In this document: positions 1-9,252 of the stretch, piece by piece | How positions within the stretch are numbered: position 1 is the first letter of the stretch | Layout of the letters: every line of letters starts with the position of its first letter | Origin: Pseudonocardia autotrophica | GTDB lineage: Bacteria; Actinomycetota; Actinomycetes; Mycobacteriales; Pseudonocardiaceae | Direction of reading: 5' to 3' | Assembly (NCBI RefSeq): GCF_000717175.1 | Contig: NZ_JNYD01000023.1 | Coordinates: 1-64,000, forward strand | Length of the DNA: 64,000 bases | Position numbers and translations under genes: made by a program | The notes under the pieces: model-generated | Seen by the model: only the letters and a program-made list of their open reading frames with translations | What the model was told of the DNA's origin: nothing | The model's database searches: none

Positions 1-94
1 GAGACGGGTTCGCACGCACCAAGCACGAACGAGCACAGCCGACCCCGTCCAGATTCTCATCCCTCGAGGCGGCCCGGGGTAGGGCCATGACATC
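1..94. other. Short left-edge stretch without a recognisable gene
   Basis: These 94 bases precede the stop codon of the dGTPase. I see no tRNA, promoter or strong hairpin and no convincing coding sequence that enters from the left edge. Confidence 0.4.
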
Positions 95-1591
95 TCAGAG
101 GGCCATGGCGTCGGTCCAGAGGCGGGCGGAGCGTCCGGTGAGGACGTCGAGCAGCGCGCCGGCCTGCGCGTCCGTGAGGGAGGCGACGTAGTCGATCACC
201 GCCCGGCCGCGGGCGAGGTCGCCGACCTGCGCCGCCCTCACCACGCCCTCCTCCGCGAGCGCGGAGAACTCGCCGCGGGCCAGCTCGACGAGGTCGTGCA
301 GCCGCGGCGGGAGGCCGGGCGCAGCGCTGACGGCCCCGCCCGCCCGGCCGTCGGCGAGCCAGTCGTGCAGCGCCCCGACCAGCCCCGTGACGACGGTGGC
401 CTGGCCGCGCTGGTGCGAGGCCAGGTCCGCGCGGCGCAGCACGAACTGCTGGTGCACGAACTTCAGCACCGCCACCTCGTGCCACTGCGCCTCGCCGAGC
501 GCCACGTGCGCCGCGCGGACCGGCGGCTCCTCCAGCACCCGGATGCCGCCGACGAGCCGGGAGGTCCAGCGCGCCGAGAACTCGGCGACCGCCCGTTCGG
601 CGGCCATCGAGCCGTCGAAGGGCACGGCGAGCAGGCCGTCGACCAGTTCCGCCCGGACCCGGGACACGGCGGCGGCGAAGGCGTCGTCGGAGTAGACCCA
701 GTCGTCGCGCTCGGCGAGCCTGCGGCGCAGGCGCTCCAGCGCGGCACCGGGCCCCGCGGTCGGGCCCGGCTCGGCCGACCGCTCCCACCCGCGCAGCTCG
801 GAGGCCACCCCGGCCTGCTGGAGCACGCCGACCCGGTGGAAGTCCTCGACGTCGTGGATGGCGTAGGCGATGTCGTCGGCCGTGTCCATCACCGCGGCCT
901 CGACCGTCTGCTGCCACGGCGTCACCGGGAACGGTGCCCGCGCGGTCCGCAGCTCGCCGAGCTCGGTCACGTAGGCGGAGAACTTGGCCGAGCCGGAGTC
1001 GGGCACGCCGGGCAGCGGGCCGCCGCCGCGGGGCGGCAGCTCCGCCTCGCTCGGGTGCGGGTCCGGGTACCCGCGGCGCGCCCACGGGTACTTGAGGACG
1101 GCGGCGCGCACCGCCGCCGTCAGGCCGAGGCCGGTGCGCCCGGGTCCGTGCAGGTCGATCGTGGTGATGATCCGGAAGCTCTGCGCGTTGCCCTCGAAAC
1201 CGTCGGCGAGGCCGAGCCGCTCTCGGGCGAGCCGGTCGAGCACCTGCTCGCCGAGGTGCCCGAAGGGCGGATGGCCGAGGTCGTGGGCCAGCGCGGCGGC
1301 CTCGACGACGTCCGGGTCGCACCCGCCGAGCTTCTCGACGACCGGCCCGGACTCCTCGCCGAGCCGCTCGGCGATCGCTCGGGCGACCTGCGCGACCTGC
1401 AACGAGTGCGTGAGCCGGTTGTGCAGCAGCAGTCCGGCCCCGTTCGGGCTCACCACCTGCGTGACGCCGGCGAGGCGGGCGAAGAAGGGCGATGCCGCGA
1501 TCCGGTCGCGGTCCACGCGGAAGGGCGAGCCCGCCAGCCCGGCCCCCGTCTCCGCCGCACCGGACGCGCGCTCCTCCCGGCCCTCGTTCAT
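95..1591 (-). CDS. dgt: Deoxyguanosinetriphosphate triphosphohydrolase (dGTPase, HD superfamily)
   Basis: The 498-residue product is a cytoplasmic HD-domain dNTP triphosphohydrolase, which splits dGTP (or other dNTPs) to deoxynucleoside and triphosphate and so shapes dNTP pools. Visible motifs are NRLTHSLQVAQ (metal-ligand His near residue 62), AHDLGHPPFGHLGE (HD pair at about 103-104), FEGNAQSFRII and a downstream DTADDIAYAIHD metal-binding segment. Length and motif order fit actinobacterial dGTPase-like proteins. The ATG at 1591 was chosen because the sequence before it in the same frame is low-complexity antisense of the neighbouring genes, and the conserved start region follows it directly. 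Substrate preference for dGTP over other dNTPs cannot be read from sequence. Confidence 0.92.
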   Translation of the reverse strand: MNEGREERASGAAETGAGLAGSPFRVDRDRIAASPFFARLAGVTQVVSPNGAGLLLHNRLTHSLQVAQVARAIAERLGEESGPVVEKLGGCDPDVVEAAALAHDLGHPPFGHLGEQVLDRLARERLGLADGFEGNAQSFRIITTIDLHGPGRTGLGLTAAVRAAVLKYPWARRGYPDPHPSEAELPPRGGGPLPGVPDSGSAKFSAYVTELGELRTARAPFPVTPWQQTVEAAVMDTADDIAYAIHDVEDFHRVGVLQQAGVASELRGWERSAEPGPTAGPGAALERLRRRLAERDDWVYSDDAFAAAVSRVRAELVDGLLAVPFDGSMAAERAVAEFSARWTSRLVGGIRVLEEPPVRAAHVALGEAQWHEVAVLKFVHQQFVLRRADLASHQRGQATVVTGLVGALHDWLADGRAGGAVSAAPGLPPRLHDLVELARGEFSALAEEGVVRAAQVGDLARGRAVIDYVASLTDAQAGALLDVLTGRSARLWTDAMAL

Positions 1592-1601
1592 GCACGGCAG
1601 G

Positions 1602-1817
1602 CTATCCGCGCGCCCTCGCGGCCGCCGGGACCGCCTCCGGGGCGTGGGCGCGGGCTGCCGGGCGCACGAGCCACAGCACCAGCAGCCCGCCGAGCACCCC
1701 GGCCGCGCCGGCGACCAGGTAGCCCGCGTGCAGCCCGGCGGCGACGGCCTCGCGGACCTCGTCGACCCGCGGCGCCTGCCCCGCGACGACGGCCTCGACC
1801 AGCCCCGGGGCGGAGAC
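1602..1817 (-). pseudogene. C-terminal remnant of an MFS (EmrB/QacA-like) transporter
   Basis: On the minus strand the last 70 or so codons read like the end of a DHA2-type drug transporter: a loop, then one hydrophobic helix (GYLVAGAAGVLGGLLVLWLV), then a polar tail ending at TAG 1602-1604. No transporter sequence exists upstream (to the right). The frame instead runs antisense through an AsnC-type regulator gene. The break lies near 1815-1820, exactly where the regulator's own coding begins without its first helix. I therefore read this as the 3' stump of a transporter whose 5' part was lost together with the 5' end of the divergent regulator. The right boundary given is approximate. Confidence 0.6.
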
Positions 1818-2825
1818 GTGCCCCTCGACGTCGGCGAGGTCCTCGGGGTGTCGGACCGGACGGTCGCGCGGCGCTGGGCCCGGATGCGGGAGGCGGACCG
1901 GGTGCGGCTCGTCGGCGCCGTCGGCGGGGCGGGCCTCGGCGGCGCGCAGTGGATCATCCGGATGCGCTGCCGGCCGGGCAGCGCCGAGGAGGTGGCGCAG
2001 GCGCTCGCCCGCCGCGAGGACACCCGCTGGGTGCAGCTGCTGTCCGGGGGCACCGAGATCAGCGCCAGCGTGCAGGCGTGGTCGGCCGAGGAGCGCGACG
2101 AGCTGATCCTGCAGCGGCTGCAGCGCACCGCCCAGATCCAGACCGTGACCGCGCACAGCATCCTGCACGTCTTCGGCGGCGGGCCGGACATCTTCCACGC
2201 GGTCGACGTGCTCACCTCGGACGAGCTCGCCGCCCTGCGGCCGGTGTTCCGGGCCGAGCCCGCCGCCGGGATCACGGATGCGGACCGGCCGTTGCTGCGG
2301 GTGCTCAACCGGGACGGGCGCGCGCCCTACGCGGAGCTGGCCGCGGCCACCGGCTGGTCGGAGTCGACCGTCGCGCGCCGGATCGAGGCGCTGCGGGCCG
2401 CCGGCCTGCTGTTCTTCGACTTCGACGTCGACGACCGGCTGCTCGGCTTCCACGCGCACACCCGGATGTGGCTCACCGTGCCGCCCGCGCACCTGCTCGA
2501 GGCGGGCCGGGCGATCGCGGCGCACCCGGAGGTCGCGTTCTGCGCGGCGACCACCGGCCGGGCCAACCTCACGGTGTCCGTGGTCTGCCGGGACGAGGCC
2601 GACCTCTTCCGCTACCTGACCGAGCGGATCGGGGCGCTGCCGAACATCGGCGACGTCGAGACCGGCCCGATCATGCGGACCGCAAGCGGGCGGGGGCCTA
2701 CCCGTGAGTGGCGATGGTCGCCAGAGCGACCATCGCCACTCACGAGGCCTCAGAGCCGGTGCAGCCGCACGGGAATGCCGCCGACGGGGACGGGCAGCGA
2801 GGTGTTGTCCCAGCGCAGCGTGTAG
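1818..2825 (+). pseudogene. 5'-truncated double-length Lrp/AsnC-family regulator
   Basis: The frame carries a two-unit AsnC architecture. It starts in the middle of a first helix-turn-helix (LGVSDRTVARRWARMREA), continues through a ligand-binding-like segment, and then has a complete second HTH (DGRAPYAELAAATGWSESTVARR) followed by a second RAM-like domain ending near VETGPIMRT. Such proteins normally have about 20 more residues before the first recognition helix, and these are absent. A GTG at 1818 could still start translation in frame. At the 3' end there is no stop at the expected place: the frame reads through the hairpin at 2703-2744 and adds about 48 residues antisense to the P450 gene. 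Truncation at one end and a run-on tail at the other argue for a broken gene, although a shortened product is possible. Confidence 0.6.
2703..2744. terminator. Perfect 19-bp hairpin between convergent regulator and P450 genes
   Basis: The left arm CGTGAGTGGCGATGGTCGC (2703-2721) and its exact reverse complement (2726-2744) enclose a four-base loop. It lies 6 bp beyond the P450 stop codon and has no T-run. It would act on both strands. It is nearly identical to the hairpin at 4901-4940. Confidence 0.75.
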
Positions 2826-4222
2826 CCGGGCTCGATCTCCCAGCGGTGGGTCCGCAGCATCTCGTGCAGGATCGCGGTGACCTCGTAGGTGCCGAAGTGC
2901 AGGCCGATGCACTTGTGCACGCCGCCGCCGAACGGGACCCACGCGTCGCGGTCCGACCGGTCCTCGCGACGCGCCTCGGAGAAGCGGTCCGGGTCGAAGG
3001 TCTCCGGTTCGGTCCAGCACTCGGGGTCGTAGTGGTTGACCCCCTGCGCGACGACGACCCGGGTTCCCTTCGGCACGTGGTAGCCGGCGACCGCGGTGTC
3101 CTTGACCGCCGTGCGCATCACGACCGGGACCGGGGCGTCCATCCGGAGCGCCTCCTTGATCACGAGGTCGAGCGTGGTCAGCGACTTCAGCGCGGCCACG
3201 TCCGGGGGCGTGTCGCCCAGCGCGAGCGACTCGGCACGGGCCTTCTCCTGCCACTCCGGGTTGCGGGCCAGGTGGTAGGCGGCCGACGCGGTGGCGATGG
3301 TCGACGTGTCGTGCGCTGCCATCATCAGGAAGATCATGTGGTTGACGACGTCGTCGTCCGAGAACCGCTCGCCCTCCGGCGTCACGGCGTGGCAGAGGGC
3401 GGTGAACAGGTCGTCGCCCGTCCCCGCGCGCTTGGCCGGCAGCGCGTCGCGGAACCACTTCTCGAGCACGGCCCGGCCGCGCAGGCCCTTCTGCCACCGG
3501 GAGCCCGGGATCGGGTGGCGCACGAAGGAGTTGGCCGCGCGGACGCAGTCGACGAACGCCCGGTTGATCTCGTCGGCCTCCGGCCCGCTGCGGGCGTCCA
3601 TGAACACCCGGGTGGCGATGTCGAGCGTCATGCTCTTGAGCGTGGGGTAGAGCCGCAGCGCGCCCTCCCAGCCCGGCACGACCTCGCGGATCACCGGCAC
3701 GGCCTCGTCGACGTAGGACTTGATGCGGTCGGCGGTGAACGCCTCCTGCATGATCCGCCGGTGGGCGCGGTGCTCGTCGAAGTCCATGAGCATGAGCCCG
3801 CGGTGGAAGAACCGGTCGACCAGGACCCGCCAGCCCTCCTGGGAGAAGGCCTTGTCCCGGTTGGTCAGCACCTCGCGGGTCGCCGCGGCCCCGCCGACGA
3901 CGATCGCGCGGCCGTTCGGGGTGCGCATCCACCAGACCGGGCCGTAGTGGGCGCTGCGGCGGCGGTTCATGTCGGTGCCGAACCGGACGTAGGCCAACGC
4001 GTGCCCGAGCAGCGGCAGGCCGTCGTCGCCGGGCACCGGGCGCAGGCCCTCCGGCGCGGCGGAGAACGGGGTGCCGACGCCGCCGCCGGAGCGCTCGAGC
4101 AGGGCACGGTCGACCTGCTCGGGCAGGGGCAGGGTGAGCACGGAGGAGAACCGCTCGCGGGCGCGGCGGGGGAGCGACCCCAGTCCCGCACCGACCTGCT
4201 GCACCTGCTCGATCACCGTCAC
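2750..4222 (-). CDS. Cytochrome P450
   Basis: This 490-residue heme monooxygenase has the full set of P450 landmarks: an I-helix oxygen-activation motif AAHDTST, the K-helix ExxR (EALR), and the heme loop FGGGVHKCIG with the proximal ligand Cys near residue 438. There is no membrane anchor, so it is a soluble bacterial type needing separate ferredoxin and reductase partners, none of which are adjacent. The N-terminal 60 residues are unusually long and Leu/Arg-rich compared with typical 400-residue bacterial P450s. It starts with GTG at 4222 and is transcribed divergently from a TetR regulator, which probably controls it. The substrate is unknown. No biosynthetic neighbours suggest a pathway. 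Confidence 0.93.
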   Translation of the reverse strand: MTVIEQVQQVGAGLGSLPRRARERFSSVLTLPLPEQVDRALLERSGGGVGTPFSAAPEGLRPVPGDDGLPLLGHALAYVRFGTDMNRRRSAHYGPVWWMRTPNGRAIVVGGAAATREVLTNRDKAFSQEGWRVLVDRFFHRGLMLMDFDEHRAHRRIMQEAFTADRIKSYVDEAVPVIREVVPGWEGALRLYPTLKSMTLDIATRVFMDARSGPEADEINRAFVDCVRAANSFVRHPIPGSRWQKGLRGRAVLEKWFRDALPAKRAGTGDDLFTALCHAVTPEGERFSDDDVVNHMIFLMMAAHDTSTIATASAAYHLARNPEWQEKARAESLALGDTPPDVAALKSLTTLDLVIKEALRMDAPVPVVMRTAVKDTAVAGYHVPKGTRVVVAQGVNHYDPECWTEPETFDPDRFSEARREDRSDRDAWVPFGGGVHKCIGLHFGTYEVTAILHEMLRTHRWEIEPGYTLRWDNTSLPVPVGGIPVRLHRL

Positions 4223-4313
4223 GTGATTCTCCCTCGACCTCGACCTCGACCTCGGCTACGGCGCCGACGTTAGACATTGTGACGAGATGTGTCCACAGGA
4301 TTGACGAATCAGG

Positions 4314-4327
4314 CGTGGACGTCCACG
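4314..4327. promoter_or_regulatory. 14-bp perfect palindrome, candidate TetR operator
   Basis: CGTGGACGTCCACG is a perfect palindrome in the 113-bp gap between the divergent P450 and TetR genes, immediately upstream of the TetR start at 4336. TetR dimers bind such sites in divergent promoters. Assignment to this regulator is by position only. Confidence 0.5.
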
Positions 4328-4335
4328 ATGGCGCG

Positions 4336-4914
4336 ATGGAACCGAGGTCGATGGCCCAGCGGGCGCGCGCCGGACTGCGCGACGACGCGCTCGACGTCGC
4401 CGAGGAGCTCGTCGTCGACCGGGGGTTCCGGGCCTTCTCGATGCGCGACCTGGCCACGCGGGTCGGGGTGAGCCGGCAGACCCTCTACAACGAGTTCGGC
4501 GACCGCCGCGGCGTGGCGTCGGCGCTGGTCCTGCGCTCGACCGAGCGGTTCCTCGACGAGATCGAGCAGGCCCTGGCCGGGGAGGCCGACCTGCACGCGG
4601 CGTGGGTGGCGGCGGTGCGCGGGGCGTTGGCGCGGGCCGAGGACAACCCGCTGCTCAAGACGCTGTTGACCGGTGAGGAGGGCACGCCGGAGCTGTTCGG
4701 CACGGACAGCGAGCCGATCGTGGTGGCCGCGCGCGAACGGGCCGCGGGCTACCTACGCCGCCGCTGGCCCGAGCTCGCCCCCGACGCCGTCGGGCTGGCC
4801 GCCGAGACCGCCGCCCGGCTCACGGTGAGCCACATCGTGCTCCCGCTCGCCCCGGCCGACGTCGTCGCCGAGCAGGTGGCCACCGTCGTCACCCGCGTCT
4901 GTGAGTGGCGATAG
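4336..4914 (+). CDS. TetR-family transcriptional regulator
   Basis: The 192-residue protein has a typical TetR N-terminal HTH: a helix entering with LDVAEELVVDRGFRAFSM, then RDLATRVGVSRQTLYNEFGDR with the TLYNEF recognition signature, followed by a divergent helical ligand-binding domain. It is divergent to the P450 gene with a palindrome (4314-4327) between them, so it probably represses the P450 and itself until an inducer binds. ATG 4336 was chosen. Another ATG at 4351 is in frame and also plausible. The last codons and the TAG stop at 4912-4914 lie inside the left arm of a perfect hairpin (4901-4940), so the C-terminus CEWR is encoded by the terminator itself. Confidence 0.9.
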   Translation: MEPRSMAQRARAGLRDDALDVAEELVVDRGFRAFSMRDLATRVGVSRQTLYNEFGDRRGVASALVLRSTERFLDEIEQALAGEADLHAAWVAAVRGALARAEDNPLLKTLLTGEEGTPELFGTDSEPIVVAARERAAGYLRRRWPELAPDAVGLAAETAARLTVSHIVLPLAPADVVAEQVATVVTRVCEWR

Positions 4915-4940
4915 TCGCTATGGCGACTATCGCCACTCAC
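4901..4940. terminator. Perfect 18-bp hairpin shared by convergent TetR and ABC permease genes
   Basis: GTGAGTGGCGATAGTCGC (4901-4918) pairs exactly with 4923-4940 around a four-base loop. It overlaps the TetR stop codon and ends four bases before the permease stop. It has one substitution relative to the hairpin at 2703-2744. Confidence 0.75.
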
Positions 4941-5731
4941 GGGGTCAGCGGGTCAGGCGGGGGAGCAGAGCGCTCGCGATGGTGATCATCACCGCGGCCG
5001 CGAGGACGAGCACGCCGAAGCAGAGGCCCAGCCGCGCCGGTGTCCCGATCAGCAGCCCGCGGAGCGCCTCCACCTCGTAGGACAGCGGGTTGACGTGGTT
5101 GACCCACTGCAGCCACGTCGGCATCAGCTCCACGGGGTAGAGCGCGTTCGAGGCGAAGAACAGCGGCATCGTGATCGCCTGCCCGATGCCCATCAGTCGG
5201 TCCCGGGACAGCACCAGCCCCGCGATCGTGATCGACAGGCAGCAGAAGAAGGCCGAGCCGAGCATCAGCGCCACGACCACGCCCAGCAGCTTCAGCGGGT
5301 TCGCGGTCAGTGCCACGCCGAGGACCAGGGCCAGCAGCAGCACGACCACGGCCTGCGCCACCGCCCGCACCCCGGCCGCGAACGCCTTGGCCGCGACGAG
5401 GGCGACCCGCGGCGTCGGCGTGACCAGCAGCTTGGCCAGCACCCCGGCGTCGCGTTCCCAGATGATCTGGATGCCGTAGAAGATCGCGATGAACAGCGCG
5501 GACTGGGCGAGGATGCCCGGCGCGAGGAAGTCCAGGTAGGGGATGTTCCCGGTCGGGATCGCGTGGATGTTGGTGAAGACCTGGCCGAAGACGAGCAGCC
5601 ACAGGGCCGGCTGCACGGCGCGGGTGACCAGCTCGGTCCGGTCGTGGCGGAGCTTCTGCAGCTCCACCAGGCACATCGTGGCGACGCGCGAGACCGCGGT
5701 CCGGACGAGCGCGACGGGACCCGGTTCGGCG

Positions 5732-6567
<836 letters not shown>

Positions 6568-6571
<4 letters not shown>

Positions 6572-7053
6572 GGTGCCTCCCGGTCGGACGGGCCCTCGAG
6601 CGTCGCGAGGAGGAGCTCCAGGGCCGGCAGTGCGGCGGTGATCGCGGCCCGGTCGCCGGCGTCGAGCCGGGCGAGGGCGTCGTCGAGCAGCTCGCGGCGG
6701 GCGGCGCGGCGCAGCGCCAGGCGCTCGACGGCCGCGGGCGTGAGGAAGAGCCGGACGGCGCGGCGGTCGGCGGGGTCGGGCTCGCGGCGGAGCAGCCCGT
6801 CATCGACCAGCTGGTTGACGAGCGTGCTCACCGAGTTGCCGGCGAGGTGGAGAGCGCGCGCGGCGGCGGCCACCCCGATCCCGGGCTCGGCGTCGACCTG
6901 CTGCAGCAGCTCCGCCTGGGCCCCGCGCAGCGGCGGCTGCCCGAACCGGGCGCGCAGGCGCCGGCGGAGCACGCGCCGCATCCCGACGACGACGCGCAGG
7001 ACGTCGTCGGAGGTGGTGGTGGGTGCGGTCACACCACCGACGATAGCTCGCAC
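6568..7053 (-). CDS. MarR-family regulator of the ABC exporter operon
   Basis: The winged-helix protein has up to 161 residues: a central HTH (GIGVAAAARALHLAGNSVSTLVNQLVDDGLL) followed by the MarR wing REPDPADRRAVRLFLTPAA. It is the first gene of a three-gene minus-strand operon with the DrrA/DrrB-like exporter, coupled by a GTGA overlap, so local autoregulation and control of export are likely. Two starts fit: GTG 7053 or GTG 7032. The second would give an N-terminus beginning TAPTTTSDD and cannot be excluded. No strong Shine-Dalgarno sequence decides between them. Confidence 0.88.
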
Positions 7054-7093
7054 TCAGAGCTGTTAGCAACGCTCACGATCACGCCGAATTGCA

Positions 7094-7138
7094 CGAACGG
7101 CGCTCTCGCTCATGCCTGGTGAGCGAGAACGCCGTTCG
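7094..7138. terminator. 19-bp stem, one mismatch, 3' of the AHSA1 gene
   Basis: CGAACGGCGCTCTCGCTCA (7094-7112) pairs with 7120-7138 with a single C/T difference around a seven-base loop. It follows the AHSA1-like stop at 7140 on the minus strand and probably ends the ArsR-AHSA1 transcript before the MarR operon. Confidence 0.65.
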
Positions 7139-7139
7139 C

Positions 7140-7865
7140 TCACCGGGTGGCGGGGGTGGCCGCGAGTTCGGCGGCGATCTCCTGCACCCTCGCGCGCAGT
7201 GCCCCGGCGGCGTCCGCGACCGGGACGTCGAAGGGGCCCGTCGCGACCGCGACGAGCCGGGCGCCGTGGCCCGTGCCCTCGACCAGCTCCCAGTGCACGG
7301 TCCCGCCGGCGAGGACGGCCGGCTTCAACAGCGGTTGCGCGGCGTCGGCCGGGGCGGTGAGCTGCCGTTCGACCCGGACCGTGTCGCCGTCGACCACGGG
7401 CTCGTCGAGGGCGAACTCCCGCACGTACCCCTCGTGCCGCGCCGTCATGTCGACCGTCGGTGCCGGGTCCTGCCCGGCGAGCACCTGGGAGAGGCCCTCG
7501 ATGCAGGCGGACCAGCCCGTCGCGAAGCTGGCGGCGCCGTGGCGGTCGGTGAAGGCGTGGTGCAGGACCAGCAGCGACCCGCCGTCGGCCGGGTGGACCT
7601 CCCAGCGCAGGTGGTCCGCGTCGCCCCAGCTGAAGGCGAACAGGCGCGGCGGGTCCAGGTCGGTGACGACGCCGCCTGTGGCGCCGTCGTCGAACACGAT
7701 CTCGCCGCCCTGCCGGAGGTCGAGCCGCACGGTCGACGGGAACCACTGCGCGAGGTGTTCCGGGGTGGTCAGGGCGCGCCACACCTTCTCCGGCGGGTGG
7801 GGGAGCGGCCGCTCCAGGCGGAGCACGGTGCGGCCGTCGCGCAGGGTGAGGCTGTCGGGGGTCAC
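7140..7865 (-). CDS. SRPBCC / AHSA1-like domain protein
   Basis: The 241-residue soluble protein opens with the typical AHSA1 pattern (ERPLPHPPEKVWRALTTPEHLAQWFPS), which forms the first strand and helix of a START-like hydrophobic cavity. A second, less typical half follows from about residue 140 (DGDTVRVERQLTAPADAAQPLL) and looks like another SRPBCC or sterol-carrier-like segment. The gene is coupled by GTGA overlap to an upstream ArsR regulator, a pairing common in actinobacteria. The ligand is unknown, and the similarity to the Hsp90 co-chaperone Aha1 is only at the level of fold. Confidence 0.85.
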   Translation of the reverse strand: MTPDSLTLRDGRTVLRLERPLPHPPEKVWRALTTPEHLAQWFPSTVRLDLRQGGEIVFDDGATGGVVTDLDPPRLFAFSWGDADHLRWEVHPADGGSLLVLHHAFTDRHGAASFATGWSACIEGLSQVLAGQDPAPTVDMTARHEGYVREFALDEPVVDGDTVRVERQLTAPADAAQPLLKPAVLAGGTVHWELVEGTGHGARLVAVATGPFDVPVADAAGALRARVQEIAAELAATPATR

Positions 7866-8182
7866 GGGCCCTCCTCGTCGGGCATGCGGTCGAGCTCTCG
7901 TTCGAGGGCGTCGAACCGGCGGTTCCAGAAGCGGCGGTAGGGGGCGAGCCAGGCGTCGAGCTCGGCGAGCGGCTCGGCCCGCAGCGCGTACCGGCGCCGT
8001 TGCGCGTCCGGTTGCACCTCGACCAGCCCGGCCTCGCGCAGCACCCGCAGGTGCTTGGACGTGCCCGGCTGGCTCAGGCCCAGCTCGGCGCCGATCTCGC
8101 CGACCAGGCGCGGGCGCTCCCGCAGCAGGTCGAGGATCCGGCGCCGCGTGGGTTCGGCGAGAACGGCGAACGGCAGCACCAC
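7862..8182 (-). CDS. ArsR-family transcriptional regulator
   Basis: The 106-residue winged helix has AEPTRRRILDLLRERPRLVGEIGAELGLSQPGTSKHLRVLREAGLV, the standard ArsR core including the SxxTSKHL recognition helix. The C-terminal part (PLAELDAWLAPYRRFWNRRFDALE) is the form found in regulators paired with SRPBCC proteins. There are no Cys metal ligands, so it is unlikely to sense heavy metals. GTG 8182 is the only reasonable start. It probably represses itself and the downstream AHSA1-like gene through the AT-rich palindrome just upstream. Confidence 0.9.
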   Translation of the reverse strand: MVLPFAVLAEPTRRRILDLLRERPRLVGEIGAELGLSQPGTSKHLRVLREAGLVEVQPDAQRRRYALRAEPLAELDAWLAPYRRFWNRRFDALERELDRMPDEEGP

Positions 8183-8199
8183 GTCAATGTACCGCGACG

Positions 8200-8209
8200 G
8201 TTATATAAC
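8200..8209. promoter_or_regulatory. AT-rich palindrome, candidate ArsR operator/promoter
   Basis: GTTATATAAC is a perfect 10-bp palindrome in otherwise GC-rich DNA, 18 bp upstream of the ArsR start. It contains a TATA-like -10 on either strand and sits between the divergent ArsR and small conserved genes. Confidence 0.45.
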
Positions 8210-8260
8210 TAGCAAGGCATGTACGAGCGTGATCGGACGAGACCTGACACGCTCACCTCC

Positions 8261-8455
8261 ATGAGCGAGCAGCAATGGTTCTTCTGCCTCAAGCACCACA
8301 CCGTGGAAGGTCCGGAGGGCTGCCGGGCTGCCGACCGCCTCGGCCCGTACCCGGACAAGGAGACGGCCGCCCGGGCGCTCGAGATCGCCCGCGAGCGGAC
8401 CGAGCAGGCCGACCGCGAGGACGAGGAATGGCGCGAACGGGGTTCCACGCGCTGA
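8261..8455 (+). CDS. Conserved small actinobacterial protein (64 aa)
   Basis: The ATG at 8261 opens a 64-residue protein starting SEQQWFFCLKHHTVEG and containing CRAADRLGPYPDKETAARALE, then a charged helical C-terminus. This pattern (YFCLKHHTVE, then DRLGPY and a helical repeat) recurs in short actinobacterial proteins of unknown function. The Cys/His content (FCLKHH and GC) could bind a metal, but no canonical zinc motif is complete. The SDR gene follows 53 bp later, so co-transcription is possible but not evident. Confidence 0.75.
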   Translation: MSEQQWFFCLKHHTVEGPEGCRAADRLGPYPDKETAARALEIARERTEQADREDEEWRERGSTR

Positions 8456-8508
8456 TCACCGGCTAGGCTTCCCGTTCGGTGATGCAGGCGCATGAACGGA
8501 GGACGCCG

Positions 8509-9252
8509 ATGGACAGCAAGGTCGCTGTCGTGACCGGGGGCAGCCGGGGCATGGGGCGCGAGATCTGCCGGGATCTCGCGCGCCGTGGCCACCGGGTGGT
8601 CGTGGCCAGCCGGAAGGCGGAGGCCTGCGAGGCCCTCGCCGCCGAGCTCCGCGACGAGTTCGAGGTGCAGGCCCTCGGGGTCGCCTGTCACGTCGGACGC
8701 TGGGCGGACTGCGACGCCCTGATGGACCACGTGCTCGACGAGTTCGGCCGGATCGACGTCCTGGTGAACAACGCCGGCATGTCGCCGCTGTACCCGTCCC
8801 TCGGCGAGGTGGGCGAGGACCTGTTCGACAAGGTGATCGGCGTGAACCTCAAGGGTCCGTTCCGGCTCGCGGTGCGTGCGGGCGAGGCGATGCAGAAGGG
8901 CGAGGGCGGGCAGATCGTCAACGTCAGCAGCATCGCCGCCGTCCAGCCGGCGCCCGGCGAGCTCCCCTACGCCACCGCGAAGGCCGGGCTCAACGCGATG
9001 ACCCTCGGCCTGGCCCGCGCCTTCGGCCCGACGGTGCGGGTCAACGGCGTGATGCCCGGCATGTTCCGCACGGACATCAGCAAGGCGTGGGACGAGGAGA
9101 TGTTCGCCAAGGGGGAGACGGCCGCGCTCGGCCGGATCGGCGAGGCGGACGAGATCGTCGGGGCCGTGCGCTACCTCACCAGCCCCGACTCCAGCTTCAC
9201 CACCGGGGCGATCCTCAAGGTCGACGGCGGCATGGCCTGGGCCCCGGCATGA
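8509..9252 (+). CDS. Short-chain dehydrogenase/reductase (SDR)
   Basis: The 247-residue NAD(P)-dependent oxidoreductase has the classical SDR motifs: the cofactor loop TGGSRGMG near residue 10, NNAG, the catalytic Ser in NVSSIAA, and YATAK for the catalytic Tyr/Lys, with the C-terminal LKVDGGMAW. ATG 8509 is preceded by a good GGAGG at -10, which decides against the upstream ATG at 8479. It heads a tightly coupled operon with a TetR regulator (ATGA overlap) and an aminoglycoside-phosphotransferase-like protein. This combination is common in acyl-CoA/lipid catabolism clusters of actinobacteria; the substrate is not known. Confidence 0.92.
   Translation: MDSKVAVVTGGSRGMGREICRDLARRGHRVVVASRKAEACEALAAELRDEFEVQALGVACHVGRWADCDALMDHVLDEFGRIDVLVNNAGMSPLYPSLGEVGEDLFDKVIGVNLKGPFRLAVRAGEAMQKGEGGQIVNVSSIAAVQPAPGELPYATAKAGLNAMTLGLARAFGPTVRVNGVMPGMFRTDISKAWDEEMFAKGETAALGRIGEADEIVGAVRYLTSPDSSFTTGAILKVDGGMAWAPA

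Noticed and set aside
1600..2830. Insertion-sequence remnant at the MFS/AsnC junction
   Set aside because: No terminal inverted repeats, target-site duplication or transposase fragments are visible; a simple deletion explains the junction.
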